A DNA stretch of 8,543 nucleotides from Oscillospiraceae bacterium (GTDB lineage: Bacteria; Bacillota; Clostridia; Oscillospirales; Acutalibacteraceae). Below the pieces are notes generated by a model that saw only the letters and a list, made by a program, of their open reading frames with translations, did no database searches and was not told where the DNA came from. Position numbers and translations under genes: made by a program. The stretch lies in the NCBI GenBank assembly GCA_031262125.1, contig JAISII010000178.1, forward strand, positions 1-8,543, in the 5' to 3' direction. Positions 1-5,811 of this stretch are shown here, in pieces (within the stretch, counting starts at the first letter, position 1; every line of letters starts with the position of its first letter).

Positions 1-1001
1 ATAACGGGCTGGACCGTTTAAAACTGATATGTGCATTTTTTGTTGTTACAATTCATGTTGTTGAAAAGAACTTAACTTATGGTTTGCACTCCCAATTTCT
101 GATTGTAACTCGTGTGGCAGTACCGATTTTCTTTATAATAACAGGTTGGTTTTATCACTCGACTGTTGCAAAAAACCGTGAGACAAAACAAATACTGAAA
201 ATTGTAAAATTGTTTTTTGTCGGTCTTTTAATATGCTTAATATGGGAAACTTTAAAAAGTTTTGTGAGCGGCGGGCTTGCCGATTTTCTAAAACAATTTA
301 CTGACCCTGCCACATATATTGATTTTTTGCTTTTTAATGTAATTCGCAACTCGGCAGGACCTCTTTGGTATTTAGCTGCTTTGATATATGTGCTTGTTGC
401 AGCTTATATTTTCAGACGGGTAATTAAAAGCCCAAAAATAAAAACACTGCTTATAATATTGGCAATTTCTATTCCTTTGTCTGCCAATTTTGTTTTGGGC
501 GAGTTTTCTTTTTTAACGCCGCTAAGCCTCCCGACTTTTTACACCAGAAACTTTTTGCTTACCGGTATGCCTATGTTTTTAATTGGTGTTTTTCTGTTCA
601 AACACCGCAACTCTGTTAAAAAAATACCGATACAACTGCTTATTGCAGTGCTTATAACAAGCTTTGTAATCAGTCAAGCCGAAGTGATTATTGCTGACTT
701 CCATAATTTTTATGTTTCAACCGTAATTTCTGCAACCGTTTTATTTATTATTTTTAACAGACTAAACCTTTCCGATAATCCCTTCTCTGCCGCCGGACGT
801 AAGCACTCTTTAAACATTTATATAATTCATAATGTTATAATACATATATACATTGTAATAATAACTGCTATGGGCATTAACGGGGTGTTCCCCTATTATT
901 TGCCTATACTTATTTTTGCCGCATCGCTTGTTATAAGCATTATTTTTGAAAATGTTAAGGGCAGAGTAATAGCTTTTTCAAAAAGCAAAAAATCAACCTA
1001 A
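1..1001 (+). CDS. Membrane acyltransferase, acyltransferase-3 family (5' end outside window)
   Basis: The frame is open from the first complete codon (position 3) to TAA at 999-1001, giving 332 visible residues, so the gene starts upstream of the window; the TTG at 84 is internal. The visible N-terminus NGLDRLKLICAFFVVTIHV matches the first helix of the acyltransferase-3 family (OafA/YrhL/WecH-like), including the conserved Arg and the His at codon 54-56 implicated in acyl transfer. It is followed by VAVPIFFIITGWFYH and GPLWYLAALIYVL, both typical of the family, and about nine or ten hydrophobic helices ending in a basic tail (KGRVIAFSKSKKST). Known members O-acylate cell-surface sugars or peptidoglycan; the substrate here cannot be told from sequence. 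The gene is AT-richer than recA or hisS, which fits a variable surface-modification locus (inference). Only a few residues seem to be missing. Confidence 0.85.
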   Translation, partial: NGLDRLKLICAFFVVTIHVVEKNLTYGLHSQFLIVTRVAVPIFFIITGWFYHSTVAKNRETKQILKIVKLFFVGLLICLIWETLKSFVSGGLADFLKQFTDPATYIDFLLFNVIRNSAGPLWYLAALIYVLVAAYIFRRVIKSPKIKTLLIILAISIPLSANFVLGEFSFLTPLSLPTFYTRNFLLTGMPMFLIGVFLFKHRNSVKKIPIQLLIAVLITSFVISQAEVIIADFHNFYVSTVISATVLFIIFNRLNLSDNPFSAAGRKHSLNIYIIHNVIIHIYIVIITAMGINGVFPYYLPILIFAASLVISIIFENVKGRVIAFSKSKKST

Positions 1002-1010
1002 GCATCCGTC

Positions 1011-1038
1011 AATCGGCATAAATAAAAACCTGCCGATT
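1011..1038 (+). terminator. Weak intergenic hairpin, possible terminator
   Basis: AATCGGCA (1011-1018) and TGCCGATT (1031-1038) form a perfect 8-bp inverted repeat with a 12-nt A-rich loop, just after the acyltransferase stop. It is followed by TAAATATAAAAC, not by a T run, so intrinsic termination would be weak. The 86-bp gap up to the prohibitin gene shows no convincing -35/-10 pair. Confidence 0.3.
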
Positions 1039-1087
1039 TAAATATAAAACTCATTTCATTCACAAAAAAGAAAGGTAACAAAACAAA

Positions 1088-1930
1088 ATGAAACTTAAAC
1101 CACTTTACAAAAAACTTATTATCGCCGGGGTTTGCTTGCTTGCTGTGCTGATTGTTTTCTTTTCGGCAACAGCCGTTGTTCCCGCAGGTAGCACAGGTGT
1201 TGTAACAACCTTTGGGGCTGTGTCGGAGAATGTTTTGCAAGAGGGCTTCAATATCGTTATCCCCTTTGTTCAGCAGGTAAATATCATCAGCAATAAAATT
1301 CAAAAGCAAGAGGTTGCAGCCGATGCCGTATCGAAAGACTTGCAGTCGGTAGGCAGCACTTTAGCAGTAAACTACCGTGTTGGACTAAACGACAGTGCCA
1401 AAATTTATAAAAACATCGGTGCCGATTATGCTAACATTGTGCTTTTGCCCGCCGTGCAAGAGAGTATGAAATCTGTAAGTGCACAATATACCGCCGAGGA
1501 GCTTATTACAAAACGTAACGAAGTAGGCACTAAAATCAAAGAACAATTGGTTTTAAAAGTTGAAAGTTACGGCATAGTTATTGAACAGTTTAACATTATG
1601 AACTTTGATTTTTCGGAAGAATTTAATGCTGCTATTGAGGCAAAACAGGTTGCCGAGCAAAACCTGATTAAAACAAAAACCGAGCAGGAGCAAAAAATTG
1701 TTGTAGCCAATGCCGATGCCGAGCAAAAACAAATTGCCGCCGAAGCCGAAGCTAACGCAACCCTCACCAAAGCCAACGCACAAGCCGAGGCTAACAAAAA
1801 ACTCAGTGCGTCGCTTAACGCAAATGTTATAGAGTACGAAAAAATCACGAAGTGGGACGGCAAACTACCCTACGCCACAGGCGGCAGCCCAATAATCGAC
1901 TTCCGCACCGAAACGACTACAACACCGTAA
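1088..1930 (+). CDS. Prohibitin-family (SPFH/band 7) membrane protein
   Basis: The 280-residue protein has a short basic N-terminus, one membrane helix at about residues 10-30, then an SPFH/band 7 domain at about 30-190 (VVPAGSTGVVTTFGAV, LQEGFNIVIPFVQQV, YTAEELITKRNEV, YGIVIEQFNIMNFDF). An Ala/Glu/Gln/Lys-rich coiled coil follows at about 185-245, and the tail carries KWDGKLPYATGG, a motif I recognise from bacterial and phage prohibitin-like proteins. Family members form large ring or cage oligomers on membranes and often modulate membrane proteases or microdomains; the partner here is unknown, and no NfeD or FtsH gene lies beside it. AAAGG (1071-1075), 12 nt before the ATG, is a slightly long-spaced Shine-Dalgarno. 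A strong terminator follows, so it looks monocistronic or the last gene of a unit. Confidence 0.9.
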   Translation: MKLKPLYKKLIIAGVCLLAVLIVFFSATAVVPAGSTGVVTTFGAVSENVLQEGFNIVIPFVQQVNIISNKIQKQEVAADAVSKDLQSVGSTLAVNYRVGLNDSAKIYKNIGADYANIVLLPAVQESMKSVSAQYTAEELITKRNEVGTKIKEQLVLKVESYGIVIEQFNIMNFDFSEEFNAAIEAKQVAEQNLIKTKTEQEQKIVVANADAEQKQIAAEAEANATLTKANAQAEANKKLSASLNANVIEYEKITKWDGKLPYATGGSPIIDFRTETTTTP

Positions 1931-1976
1931 AATTGGTTGTAATTTTAAATTAATTTAGTTTCAATATAAAATTTTT

Positions 1977-2017
1977 AAACCCGTCAATTGCAAAACAACT
2001 GACGGGTTTTGGTTTTT
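1977..2017 (+). terminator. Rho-independent terminator after the prohibitin gene
   Basis: AAACCCGTCA (1977-1986) pairs with TGACGGGTTT (2000-2009). An inner TTG/CAA pairing after one A-C mismatch leaves a 5-nt CAAAA loop. The stem runs directly into TTTTGGTTTTT (2007-2017). It lies between the convergent prohibitin and hisS genes. Read on the minus strand it is followed by AAAAATTTTATA, so it would be a poorer terminator for hisS. Confidence 0.85.
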
Positions 2018-2026
2018 ACTATTAAC

Positions 2027-3289
2027 TTAACTCCTGTACACTCTCTCCACATCCGAATACCCCTGCTCAATCAAACTATCAATCTGATGCTTTGTGTTCT
2101 TCTTCATTGGGAGGATAGAAACCGTTTTGCCGTCGGCACGAGCGGCTTTGGCTGCCCGCATAACCTCCAGCATTTTTTGGGGAGGGGTGCCTTTTTCGAT
2201 TAGAACAGCACGTTTTTCGGCGGTTGTTGCGGGTGCAACTTTATTATCTTTTAAAATTGTAATAATACGTTCAAACCCGATTGAAAAACCGCATGCACAA
2301 ACCTGCTGACCGCTGTATTGCCCAATCATTTTATCGTAACGCCCGCCGCCGGCAATCGAAAAATCATAACCGTCAATGGTGCATTCAAAAATCGTCCCCG
2401 TGTAGTAAGACATACCACGCACAAGGGTTGGGTCAAACATAACGGTAACGCCTCTGTCTGCCATTTCTTTAACACAGGCAATAATTGTGTCTATCCCGGT
2501 GGCAACATCGGGGGCAAGGTAACCGTCGGCAAGGTATTTGCAAAACTCCTCGCAGCCAACACCCTTATGGGCATTTTTATAAAACTGTGTGTACTTTTCA
2601 ATTGCACTCATCACAAAGCCCGCTTTTTCAAGCTCTGCCTTAATGCCCTCAAGCCCGATTTTATCGTACTTGTCTAAAATTATCAAAACCCTGTCAAAAT
2701 CGCATTCTTCAAAACCGGCATATGCGGCGGCGGCACGCAAAATACGCCGGTCGCTTATATGCACGGTGAACTTGCTAAGCCCTGCTTGTGCAAAAATTTT
2801 GGTTAACATATCGGCTGTGGCGGCAATAAGCTCAATTTCGGCTAAAATGCTGTCGTCGCCTAAAATGTCAATATCGCACTGCACAAACTGCCTAAAACGC
2901 CCTTTTTGCGGCTTGTCGGCACGCCAAACATTGCCTATTTGCATTGCCTTGAACGGTGCGGGCAGCTTGCTTTGGTTTGCAGCGTAATAACGGGCAAGCG
3001 GCACCGTAAGGTCATAACGCAAGCCGCTGTCTGCAAGCTCGCCGCTGCCGGATTCAAGTGCGTTTTTAAAGTCTTCGCCACGTTTTAAAATTTTAAAAAT
3101 AAGCTTTTCGTTTTCTCCCCCCTGTTTGTTAGAGAGATTTTCTATATGCTCTATCGACGGGGTTTCTATTTGTGCAAAACCATAGGCAGAATATGCCTGT
3201 TTTATCATTTTAAAAATGCTTTCCCGCAGGGCTACATCCTCGGGCAGCAAATCGGGCATACCCTTAACGGGGGTTTTTATAAACGCCAT
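2027..3289 (-). CDS. hisS: Histidyl-tRNA synthetase
   Basis: This 420-residue class II aminoacyl-tRNA synthetase charges tRNA-His in the cytoplasm. Visible signatures are TPVKGMPDLLPEDVALRE (N-terminal motif 1 region, about 6-23), RYDLTVPLARYYA (91-103), motif 2 KGRFRQFVQCDIDILG (129-144), the histidine-binding LVRGMSYYTGTIFE (289-302, with the catalytic Arg291), AGGGRYDKMIG (313-323) and motif 3 GFSIGFERI (334-342). The start is set by the ATG at 3289, preceded 10 nt upstream by AGGAG (3300-3304). The same frame is open for 28 more codons, but that stretch contains the predicted promoter and is not HisRS-like. The C-terminal anticodon-binding domain (about 355-420) is somewhat short and ends right after QGYSDVERVYRS. 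Its own promoter lies about 50 nt upstream, so the leader is too short for a T-box. Confidence 0.95.
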   Translation of the reverse strand: MAFIKTPVKGMPDLLPEDVALRESIFKMIKQAYSAYGFAQIETPSIEHIENLSNKQGGENEKLIFKILKRGEDFKNALESGSGELADSGLRYDLTVPLARYYAANQSKLPAPFKAMQIGNVWRADKPQKGRFRQFVQCDIDILGDDSILAEIELIAATADMLTKIFAQAGLSKFTVHISDRRILRAAAAYAGFEECDFDRVLIILDKYDKIGLEGIKAELEKAGFVMSAIEKYTQFYKNAHKGVGCEEFCKYLADGYLAPDVATGIDTIIACVKEMADRGVTVMFDPTLVRGMSYYTGTIFECTIDGYDFSIAGGGRYDKMIGQYSGQQVCACGFSIGFERIITILKDNKVAPATTAEKRAVLIEKGTPPQKMLEVMRAAKAARADGKTVSILPMKKNTKHQIDSLIEQGYSDVERVYRS

Positions 3290-3344
3290 TTTTGTTTTAC
3301 TCCTGTTTTTATAGTTATCATTAATTTTGAAATTTGCTACGCCA

Positions 3345-3373
3345 AGTATAGCATATTTTTTGCCGATAGGCAA
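3345..3373 (-). promoter_or_regulatory. Predicted sigma-A promoter of hisS
   Basis: On the minus strand, TTGCCT (3373-3368; 4/6 match to TTGACA) and TATACT (3350-3345; 5/6 match to TATAAT) are separated by exactly 17 nt. Predicted initiation near 3338 gives a leader of about 50 nt containing the AGGAG at 3300-3304. The -35 box overlaps one arm of the hairpin at 3371-3387. Confidence 0.6.
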
Positions 3374-3397
3374 CCCGGAGAGGGTTGTTCTTTTTTT
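3371..3397 (+). terminator. Plus-strand terminator-like hairpin between antitoxin and hisS
   Basis: CAACCC (3371-3376), loop GGAGA (3377-3381) and GGGTTG (3382-3387) form a 6-bp stem, extendable by two G-U pairs, followed on the plus strand by TTCTTTTTTT (3388-3397). The polarity is opposite to both flanking genes. It would stop antisense transcription arriving from the hisS side, or it may act only as DNA dyad symmetry at the hisS -35. Confidence 0.35.
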
Positions 3398-3398
3398 A

Positions 3399-3659
3399 TT
3401 AATGGCTTAATTTATAAAGTAAATACTGATTAAGTGAAACGCCCTCTTTTTTTGCACCAAAAACTAAATCCCGATGCAATGTTTTTGGCACACGCAAAGA
3501 AATTTTGCCGCTAAAATCCATTTCTTCCTTCAATACATCTAACGAAATTGCCGTAGTTTCCTCGCTTCTTGTAATCCGCTGGATTGCTTTTTTATCGATA
3601 GCATCCGGCTCGGCTGCAGGCAATTTGGTCAATTTTTTTTCAAAATCGTTTTTGTTCAT
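3399..3659 (-). CDS. Ribbon-helix-helix (HicB-like) antitoxin of a RelE-type module
   Basis: The 86-residue protein has a charged N-terminal half (about 1-45), expected to be the flexible toxin-wrapping part, and a C-terminal ribbon-helix-helix DNA-binding domain (about 50-86). That domain reads strand GKISLRVP, helix KTLHRDLVFGAKKEG, then the VSLNQYLLYKL helix, a pattern close to the HicB C-terminal domain. Its ATG overlaps the TGA of the upstream toxin frame in an ATGA (3659-3656), the toxin-first order common for this class, with GGAG 10 nt before the start. Antitoxins of this type neutralise the toxin and repress their own promoter (family knowledge). It is intact while its partner is frameshifted. 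No T-run terminator follows on this strand, so readthrough into hisS is possible. Confidence 0.75.
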   Translation of the reverse strand: MNKNDFEKKLTKLPAAEPDAIDKKAIQRITRSEETTAISLDVLKEEMDFSGKISLRVPKTLHRDLVFGAKKEGVSLNQYLLYKLSH

Positions 3660-3899
3660 TTATAAACATCTCCTCTTGAATTAATCTCTTCAATTATTAT
3701 CGACTCATCTATACTATCATATGTAAATATTATTCTGTAATGATATATTTTCAACCTAAAAAAAATCGCTACCCTTCAATTTTACAATGTCTCCTTCAAG
3801 CTCTAATAATCCTTCAATAGCTTTAATCAGCTTATCATAAGTATTTTTGTCTGTTCGTTTTAAATATTTTTGTGCTTGCTTTTTAAGTTTAATTATCAA
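3656..3899 (-). pseudogene. RelE/ParE-family toxin gene with a single-base frameshift
   Basis: Frame 1 starts at TTG (3899-3897), 10 nt after AAGGAG. It reads (M)IIKLKKQAQKYLKRT...LLELEGDIVKLKGSDFF, 47 codons, then meets TAG at 3758-3756. The next frame continues FRLKIYHYRIIFTYD...IIIEEINSRGDVYK to TGA at 3658-3656. Joined, they give an 80-residue protein with the RelE layout: N-terminal helices, the LEGDIVKLKGSD turn, then the YRIIF and EEINSRGDVY strands. The break lies in an 8-T run (plus-strand A8 at 3758-3765), and one T fewer restores the frame. The residues expected for mRNA cleavage (Arg55, Arg75, Tyr79 of the joined protein) are all downstream, so the 47-residue product should be inactive. 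A true mutation, a sequencing error, or recoding (UUU UAG allows a +1 slip with cognate re-pairing) are the options. The 244-nt span confirms the one-base surplus. Confidence 0.8.
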
Positions 3900-3936
3900 A
3901 TAAATTCAACTCCTTGCCCCATGGTTGTATGTATAT

Positions 3937-3965
3937 ATAATATCACATATAATTTTATTTGTCAA
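3937..3965 (-). promoter_or_regulatory. Predicted sigma-A promoter of the toxin-antitoxin operon
   Basis: On the minus strand, TTGACA (3965-3960, perfect) and TATTAT (3942-3937, 5/6) are separated by 17 nt. Predicted initiation is near 3930, about 30 nt before the toxin TTG. The spacer and -10 contain short AT-rich repeats: two plus-strand ATATAAT copies at 3935-3941 and 3947-3953, and the dyad ATATCACATAT at 3940-3950. These are plausible ribbon-helix-helix operator half-sites (inference). The promoter is divergent from recA. Confidence 0.75.
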
Positions 3966-4079
3966 GAAATCACTCTGTAAATCAACACAAACAACCTAAA
4001 CTTATTCGTTCCTGTAATTGCATATCAAGCCCCAAAACAAGCAATAACCGAGAGAAGTGTTAAAAACTTAAAATAAACC

Positions 4080-4108
4080 TTGATTTTGCAAGCAAAATAG
4101 CTTATAAT
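4080..4108 (+). promoter_or_regulatory. Predicted sigma-A promoter of recA
   Basis: TTGATT (4080-4085) and TATAAT (4103-4108, perfect) are separated by 17 nt. Predicted initiation is near 4115, giving a leader of about 28 nt that carries AAAGGGGA (4126-4133) before the ATG at 4143. It is the only strong promoter seen ahead of the recA-recX-rimO cluster. Confidence 0.8.
4083..4098. promoter_or_regulatory. Perfect dyad in the recA promoter spacer, candidate operator
   Basis: ATTTTGC-AA-GCAAAAT is a 7-2-7 perfect inverted repeat sitting between, and touching, the recA -35 and -10 boxes, where a bound repressor would block RNA polymerase. It does not match the classical Firmicutes LexA box (GAAC-N4-GTTC type), and I found no such box in 3900-4142. 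Assignment as a LexA or other repressor site is inference. Confidence 0.35.
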
Positions 4109-4142
4109 TTGATAAATAGATTTATAAAGGGGATTATTTGAA

Positions 4143-5273
4143 ATGGCTGCTGATAAAGCAAAAGCACTCGAAACCGCACTGTCGCAAATTGAAAAGCAAT
4201 TTGGCAAAGGTGCAATTATGCGTTTGGGTCAAAACAGCACTTTAAATGTTGAGCATATTTCCACCGGCTCGCTGTCGGTTGATATTGCACTGGGTATAGG
4301 CGGCTTGCCACGTGGCAGAATTATTGAGATTTACGGACCCGAATCTTCGGGCAAAACCACGCTTTCACTGCACTGTATTGCACAAGGGCAAAAAAACGGC
4401 GGTAACGTGGCTTTTATAGACGTTGAACATGCACTTGACCCGATTTATGCCTCGGCGTTGGGCGTGGATGTTGACTCGCTGCTTGTTTCTCAGCCCGATA
4501 CGGGTGAGGATGCACTTGAAATTGCCGAAGCTTTAATTCGCAGCGGTGCAATCGACGTTATCGTTATCGACTCGGTTGCAGCATTGGTACCCAAAGCCGA
4601 AATCGAGGGTGATATGGGTGCTTCGCACGTTGGTTTGCAGGCACGCTTAATGTCGCAGGCATTGCGTAAGCTTGCCGGTGCAATTTCAAAATCGAACACG
4701 GTTGCAATTTTTATTAACCAGCTGCGTGAAAAAGTAGGCGTAGTTTACGGCAACCCCGAGGTTACACCCGGCGGGCGGGCTTTAAAATTCTACAGCTCGG
4801 TTCGGATTGAAATTCGCAAGATAGAAACTTTAAAATCCGGCACCGAAATTATCGGTACACGCACACGGGCAAAAATTCTTAAAAACAAAGTTGCTCCTCC
4901 TTTTAAAGAGGCTGAATTTGACATTATGTACGGCAAGGGCATCTCTCGCATTGGCGAGTTGCTTGATTTGGCCGTGCTGGGCGATATTGTTAAAAAGTCG
5001 GGTGCGTGGTTTAACTACGGCGAGCTGCGGCTTGGGCAAGGGCGAGATAAAGCAAAAGATTATTTAGCCGCCGATGCCGAAGTTGCCGCAAAAATTGAAA
5101 AAGAAGTTTGGGGAAACTTAGACGTTATAAAAGAAAATTCTGCCCGTGGCAAAAAAGCTAAAAAAGACAAGCTAAAGCCCGGCAGTGCCGCAGTTGATGA
5201 AGTTGAAGAACCAACCCCCGCCCCCGAACCGAAAAAGAGCAGCACCAATATAGACATTTTGGTTGAGGATTAA
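4143..5273 (+). CDS. recA: Recombinase A (RecA)
   Basis: This 376-residue cytoplasmic ATPase forms filaments on single-stranded DNA, drives strand exchange in recombinational repair, and stimulates LexA self-cleavage in the SOS response. It shows the N-terminal helix with KQFGKGAIMRLG (18-28), Walker A GPESSGKTT (65-73), Walker B VIVIDS (139-144), DNA loop 1 around EGDMGASHVGLQ (155-166), loop 2 around NPEVTPGGRALKF (204-216), and the C-terminal domain with KGISRIGELLDLAV. The tail (about 335-376) is Lys-rich, then Pro/Glu-rich, ending NIDILVED, like other clostridial RecA proteins. AAGGGG lies about 10 nt before the ATG. recX follows after 1 nt. The cinA gene often found before recA in Firmicutes is absent; a divergent toxin-antitoxin module lies there instead. 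Confidence 0.98.
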   Translation: MAADKAKALETALSQIEKQFGKGAIMRLGQNSTLNVEHISTGSLSVDIALGIGGLPRGRIIEIYGPESSGKTTLSLHCIAQGQKNGGNVAFIDVEHALDPIYASALGVDVDSLLVSQPDTGEDALEIAEALIRSGAIDVIVIDSVAALVPKAEIEGDMGASHVGLQARLMSQALRKLAGAISKSNTVAIFINQLREKVGVVYGNPEVTPGGRALKFYSSVRIEIRKIETLKSGTEIIGTRTRAKILKNKVAPPFKEAEFDIMYGKGISRIGELLDLAVLGDIVKKSGAWFNYGELRLGQGRDKAKDYLAADAEVAAKIEKEVWGNLDVIKENSARGKKAKKDKLKPGSAAVDEVEEPTPAPEPKKSSTNIDILVED

Positions 5274-5274
5274 T

Positions 5275-5775
5275 ATGCCGCTTGACACTTTTGACGAAAC
5301 TAATGCAATGCGTGAGTTGCCGGAATATAAAGCGGCATACAACCGTGCTTTGCGGCTTATAACTTTTAGGGACCACACCGAAAAAGAATTGTATGATAAG
5401 CTTGAAAAGGATTTTGAAGACGAGCTTTGCCAAGCGGTGTGCGACCATATGACAGAGCTGGGCTTTGTTAACGATGAAGCCTATGGCACACGCTATGCAA
5501 AGTCGCTGCAAAACACAAAGCATCTTTCTCAAAAAAATATTATGTACAAGCTGATTCAAAAAGGCATAGATAAAACCCTTGCAGAAGAAATTGCCGAAAA
5601 TTTAGAACTTGACCCCGTGGAAGAAATTAAGGCACTGCTGCAAAAAAAATATTATAAACAGCTGGGCAGCGAAAAAGACATTAAGCGTACCTTTGCCGCT
5701 TTGCAGCGGATTGGACATCGCTATGATGACATTAAAACTGCCATAGAAGAATATACTGAAGAAGAATTGTTTTAG
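5275..5775 (+). CDS. recX: RecX, RecA-modulating regulatory protein
   Basis: The 166-residue all-helical protein shows the tandem three-helix RecX repeats: RALRLITFRDHTEKELYDKL (about 24-43), the VCDHMTELGFVNDEAYGTRY block (about 55-74), SQKNIMYKLIQKGI (about 85-98) and a last module with RTFAALQRIGHRYDDIKTAI. RecX proteins bind along the RecA filament groove and limit or tune filament growth. The ATG at 5275 is chosen because GAGG (5265-5268) lies 6 nt upstream, inside the end of recA; the in-frame TTG at 5263 would have no such site and adds only four residues. One nucleotide separates it from the recA stop, so translational coupling is expected. Sequence conservation in this family is low, but context and motifs agree. 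Confidence 0.92.
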   Translation: MPLDTFDETNAMRELPEYKAAYNRALRLITFRDHTEKELYDKLEKDFEDELCQAVCDHMTELGFVNDEAYGTRYAKSLQNTKHLSQKNIMYKLIQKGIDKTLAEEIAENLELDPVEEIKALLQKKYYKQLGSEKDIKRTFAALQRIGHRYDDIKTAIEEYTEEELF

Positions 5776-5811
5776 AAAAGACAAAAGTTTTAAAAGGATT
5801 GATTAGGCTAA

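Noticed and set aside
84..86. TTG as start of the acyltransferase
   Set aside because: The same frame is open to the window edge, and the residues upstream (RLKLICAFFVVTIHV) are the conserved first helix, so the gene is simply cut by the window.
1011..1038. Inverted repeat after the acyltransferase as a full intrinsic terminator
   Set aside because: The stem is good but the loop is 12 nt and no T run follows, so it was kept only as a weak candidate.
3290..3340. T-box riboswitch ahead of hisS
   Set aside because: The predicted leader is about 50 nt, far too short, and no specifier loop, T-box consensus or antiterminator is visible.
3290..3373. N-terminal extension of hisS to an ATG at 3373
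   Set aside because: The 28 extra residues are not HisRS-like and contain the predicted promoter boxes; AGGAG stands 10 nt before the ATG at 3289, and MAFIKTPVKGMPDLLPED is the family start.
3990..4030. Possible LexA box near AAACTTATTCGTTCC upstream of recA
   Set aside because: The half-sites have the wrong spacing and a mismatch, and the site lies well upstream of the strong promoter.
5263..5274. recX start at TTG inside the end of recA
   Set aside because: The ATG at 5275 has a well-spaced GAGG; the extension adds four residues encoded by recA's last codons.
5158..5559. 133-residue minus-strand open frame across the recA-recX junction, and similar long antisense frames in pgsA, cysE and hisS
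   Set aside because: They lie opposite well-identified genes, have no ribosome-binding sites or recognisable domains, and are shadows of codon bias.
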